Below, in pieces: positions 59,871-64,000 of a stretch of 64,000 bases of DNA; position 1 is the first letter of the stretch, and each line of letters opens with the position of its first letter. The position numbers and the translations under genes were made by a program. This DNA is from Patagioenas fasciata (Eukaryota > Chordata > Aves > Columbiformes > Columbidae): the NCBI RefSeq assembly GCF_037038585.1, contig NC_092520.1:146877104-146941103 (forward strand). Direction: 5' to 3'. Below the pieces are notes generated by a model. The model was not told where the DNA came from. It ran no database searches and saw nothing but the letters and a program-made list of their open reading frames with translations.

Positions 59871-62651
59871 CATTTCTCTGGTTTTGAGACCTTTCATTCC
59901 CATTGGACATTTAAAGAGGTACACAAAAAGCTTTAGGACATTTTCATCATTTTAATCCTTTTCACTCCCTTCTCACTCCCCAACTTTTAAGCTTCTCCCA
60001 GAAGCTTGCAAATGGAGTGTCCTTCTGCACGTCTTCTACCAATGTATGCACACACCAGTTCCCTTCTTCCAACAGAATTGCACACAAGTGTGAGTTGTGC
60101 ATGTTAGTTCAGCACAGAAAGCCCAGAGGGAAGTGGTGACTTGGACTACCTGGACTCAGCATGTCAGAAGGGGTTGATTTTACTGGCTGGTGTCTACACA
60201 GTACCTCTGCTACATCAATGAATTTATTATAGGGATTTTGTGTTTGCGTTTGAGCAAAAGATAATGAAAGCATTTGCTTGGGGAAGAAAAACCACTATGT
60301 GCAATCTCTATAAATGGTCCTTTTTCAGCCAGTTCAACTTAATTTATAATTCATCTTAATTTATGATACAAGGAGCCTGTAATAAGCGAGTGGATATCAG
60401 TGAAAAAGTAAAATAACCACAATTAATCACTTAATACATCTTTACATGAAGTGGCAAAAGCATTCCTTTGACAGCCACTACAGTTCTATTAAAGCAATGA
60501 AAGCTGCTCAAGCTAAACCTATGCAGAGAATGAAGTACAGTGCAGCAGTACCTAAAGCAAGCTCCAGCCCCACACCAGCCCTTGCACACTCTGCCCCACA
60601 CCTCGCAGCAGAAGTTACAGCTGGGACCTCATGTGAGCAGTACAATATTAGCTCATGGTCTGCCTGGGTAACTCCTGCCTCCCAGCTGCCATGGTGCTGT
60701 CCCCTTCCCACCCTGGGGACAGCACAACCTCCCTACTCACAGCAAGAATTGCACTAGTTTTCGTTGCTCTGCCATGCACACAGTGCCTCAGTGGGGCAAG
60801 ATCTCAGTCACCTTTAACCCATATGAGACTATACTATCACTTGAAGAATGGTCTTCACTGTTTGCCCAGCCCATATATTTTGGTATCCCGTTCTTCTCTT
60901 GCTCCCCCACTTTGCACCAGCACCACTAGTATTCTAACTGCACAATGATCAGATCAGCAGACTGATCAAACTGAAAGCTCACTTTCAGCTATGCTCAGGT
61001 AGCTGATCTGAGTCATGGCACAGCTTCAAGAACACCCAAGTAGATATGGGCTTGTTGGGAACATTAGCTGAGTGCAGGCAGAAGAACTGCTTCTTTTGGC
61101 AGCAGATTGTAATTCAGTCAGGACAAGCTGACTGTGAAGCTACATTCTCAGTCAAATACTTCTTGTAACTCAGCTCAAACATCTGTAGCCACAGAGCAAT
61201 ATACACTCAGGTAACAGGTTGCAAACCTCCCTGGATCATGGACCACATTTTCATGTATCTTTGCACTGCCCCAAGAACCAAAATACAGCCCACCTCAAGT
61301 TAAGTTCTTGAACCACCTCAGCTTTTAAACATTAAATTATTATAAACACCATCCTAAATCCATGCTGATCATGCCATGTCAGAATCCAACTTCCTCCTGT
61401 GCAGAAAACGTTTCATGTGTGTGTTTCACTCCTAAGCATACCCTGTCCTCAGTAACCAATAACTCGGTTCTTTTCCCTCTGAACCCTATTAGGGTTTTCT
61501 GCCATCTGCTACCTCTGTGACAGACGCTTGTGTAACTGACAGATCAAGCTAAATATAAGATATCAACACCCCCATATGCTCCAACTATTCCAAGTTTAGT
61601 ACTCCTATTGTATGCAAGGCCTAAATATAGTAAGATAAAATGAAAATTTCTTTCATGTTGAAGTATTGTTCAGATTGATGACATCTCAGCACAAGGCCTC
61701 TAATACTTAACAGGGGAGGGAGGGTATGACATTTTCCAAGGGTGATTAGGAGATTAAAAGCATCATTTCCAACTCTGTAGCAATCCCCTCCCCCCAAATG
61801 GGGGTACAAAACCAGCATGCTCTGGAAGCACACTACCAGAGAGCAGCACACCATAGAAAACACCAGCTCAGCTTAAGAGAGGACTGTTGTATTTTCTAGG
61901 CCTGTAGGCCAGGAGCAGATGTTCCCCATCTAGCTCAACAGAGAAAAGCTGGCCTCTTTTCCAAGGCTCCAGGGACCAACATGGGTAGAAAAACTTTTCT
62001 GTTCCCCTTCTCCAAAGCTACAAGGATCCTATGTCCTAACTGACAGTGAAATCAGAGAAAAGAAAACCTTTGCAGACTGAAGAACACCCAGAAGCCACAA
62101 AAACTATTGTTTCTGTAGAGCTTTTCACCTTGAAATAACTCAAAGTGCTTTACTTACTGCAAGTAGTTGCCATTTTACCCACCACAGAAACCCAGCTACC
62201 CATCTGGTGAGAGATGGCAGCCTCTTAAATAGGCTATCAGGTGAAAAAAATACTTTTAGCATGAAAGTGGAACATACCAGTGACAAATAACATCATGGTG
62301 GAATGGGGAAGCACATATAATTATGGGAAATATGAATATGTACATTGAACTTCAGGCCAGTTGCTCTGACTTGAGAAGTCTGTTAAGCACAAGGAGCTAA
62401 AACTGTCCTTTTTTATCTCATATGAAAAACAATGACATTGCAAAGACTATACTGTCTTCTGGTACCACTGCAATGCACAGGTGCAGGGCTGTACCTCATG
62501 AGACAAAGCTACCAATCCCATGACCTCTTCTGTCCAGATTTCACTCAGCAAACAGGTTTCTGTTCAGGCACTGTCTATTTTAAAATAGGATTTATTTTGT
62601 GAATTAAAGTGCAAGTCAAAAATCTCATGCTGTTTTTGCCATCCCATTTAC

Positions 62652-62676
62652 AAAAAAAAAAAAAAAAAAAAAAAAA
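62652..62676. repeat. Poly-A tract
   Basis: About 25 A residues, with AATTAAA about 50 bp before it. No identifiable retrocopy body or flanking duplication. Confidence 0.88.
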
Positions 62677-64000
62677 GACTAGCCTCTTCTGACTCTTTGA
62701 CTCCCTGCTTAAGCTTCACTGAAGACAATGACTAAGCTTTGAGTGACTTCAATGAGCTTTAGAGTACACCCCAAAAGGCTGAATACCTATCTCCAACAAC
62801 AGAGTTGGCTAAAAAGCTAGGTGCTATACACTGTCAACCCGAAAAACCTCTCTTGCCTGCCTCATCCTTTTGTCCTTAAAACATAAACCACAATCACACT
62901 GAATGAAACAGAGAGTACATTGTGCCTCTAAACTAAATTATGTCTCTTATTTTATTACAGCTTCCCCCTTTCTGCATTTTGACATAAGTTAACAAGCATG
63001 AAGACATTTATACCACTTTTCTATGAGTACTCTTATGCTCAAAACAGATTGTTGCTTTGGAGCACCAACAGCAAGGATTGCAGAAGCATGGAGAAGAAGC
63101 TGTGAGCCAAGAGCAACCAGAACACAGGCACTGCCCTCACCAGTCAAGGCACAGTGCCGTAGCACCTGAGCAGGGCCATCATACTGACAGTGACCAGTTC
63201 CATTGAAAGTTCCATAGGAAACAAGCTACCTAACACATACTTTTGAGAACCATCTAGGGGAGACACCCAGAGACAAAGCCACCTGCAGCATACATCTAAA
63301 ATCCATCCAAGAAAGCCAGTCAACAGGGCAGGACAGCAAAATGCAAAACTAGGTGCAAGCATGTGTACAACATAAGTCAGACTGAGCCTAGTTGCCCTCA
63401 GCCAGAGCTTACATGGAGATCACAGGGCAACAGGTATCGGGTGTGCTGTGGAAGCCTCAGGTGAGCCTGATCAGGGCAATTAAGTCCTCTTAGTGCCCTC
63501 AGACTCATGATACCAGGCATGGAGGTAGCTGCAAATTGTAAACAAAGACACAGAGAAAGAGGGAGCAAAACACCTGTCTTGTGTTCAACACATCAAAACC
63601 TTCAGATGGTTCATCGCCGTAGGATACAAACCCTATACTTCAGAGAGTCAACACAGAGGGAGACAGAAGATTCCAGAGAGCTTAAGATGAAGATGCCAAT
63701 TGCATGGGGGAAAAAGCTGGTCTGGACATAAAGCCAGATCAAACAGTAACTTGATAACAGTGATCTCACAGGCAGCTGCTTGTTTGCTTTCTCTTCAGGT
63801 CATTCAAAGTACTTAACAGTTCCCAAACTGAAACAGCCCTGCTGTTGCATATATGACCTATCTCCAGCATGAGAACCTCAGACATCTTGAAAACTACCTG
63901 GACTTCAAAAAATCATCAACTGGCCACTATGCATGATGGAACATAACCCTAGTATTAGCAACACTAAAACATTTTCAAAGAATTTGGGCCCCAAAAATTA

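Larger units (their letters stand above)
57966..64000. other. Intergenic, no gene recognised
   Basis: Contents: two large TTTG-rich arrays (58716-58826, 59740-59870) and a poly-A tract (62652-62676). A possible reversed MIR scrap lies near 62125-62170 (CAAAGTGCTTTACTTACTGC ... CCATTTTACCC). Frames of 60-103 codons here either run through the TTTG arrays or lack any domain. Confidence 0.4.

Noticed and set aside
59713..59936. Asn/Lys/Thr/Gln-rich and Cys/Phe-rich frames
   Set aside because: Direct translations of the TTTG array on the two strands.
62652..62676. Poly-A tail of a processed pseudogene
   Set aside because: AATTAAA lies upstream, but no gene-like body or target-site duplication could be found; the same holds for the A tracts at 29949 and 53733.
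1..64000. CRISPR array, prokaryotic operon, or defence/toxin system
   Set aside because: No regularly spaced repeats, no ribosome-binding-site-led gene runs and intron-containing genes throughout; the window is vertebrate nuclear DNA.

Overview
The window looks like nuclear DNA from a bird (possibly another archosaur). It is AT-rich, intron/intergenic-type sequence. The only abundant interspersed repeat is CR1, the LINE that dominates avian genomes, with typical 5'-truncated copies ending in short 8-mer tails such as ATTCTGTG or ATACTGTG. There are no Alu/L1-type insertions, operons, bacterial promoters or CRISPR arrays. The species cannot be told from the sequence.

The one gene I can name is at the left edge on the minus strand: the first four coding exons of a very-long-chain fatty acid elongase, best described as ELOVL4/ELOVL8-like. 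Coding exon 1 (4323-4388) carries the ATG. It joins exon 2 (2474-2661), exon 3 (1292-1372) and exon 4 (358-414) with matching phases and canonical splice sites, giving 128 residues. These include two membrane segments and end in the elongase motif KxxExxDT. The catalytic HxxHH part lies beyond position 1. An acceptor 8 nt before the ATG implies an untranslated leader exon; a candidate ends at 5945.

From about 6.4 to 40 kb there is no recognisable gene. This stretch holds decayed CR1 copies (13.9, 21.8, 23.3-23.9, 25.4 and 36.0-37.2 kb, the last apparently split by about 0.4 kb of other sequence), MIR-like ancient SINE remnants near 10.5-10.8 kb, T/G- or A/C-rich simple repeats and an 85-bp minisatellite at 26.3 kb.

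A CR1-dense island spans 40.3-44.4 kb. Two related plus-strand copies lie head to tail. The second keeps reverse transcriptase motifs A, B and C but carries a frameshift and an internal deletion. Further right, a degenerate tRNA-Thr-like sequence sits between two more CR1 fragments, followed by a CR1 tail in the opposite orientation.

From 44.4 to 64 kb the sequence is again non-coding as far as I can see. It contains a 1.3-kb antisense CR1 with degraded reverse transcriptase (56.6-58.0 kb), poly-A/T tracts and TTTG arrays. A few splice-bounded open stretches on the plus strand (15.3, 17.2, 42.1 and 47.3 kb) could be exons of an unrecognised transcript. They are weak candidates. I see no defence, toxin or other novel multi-gene system.
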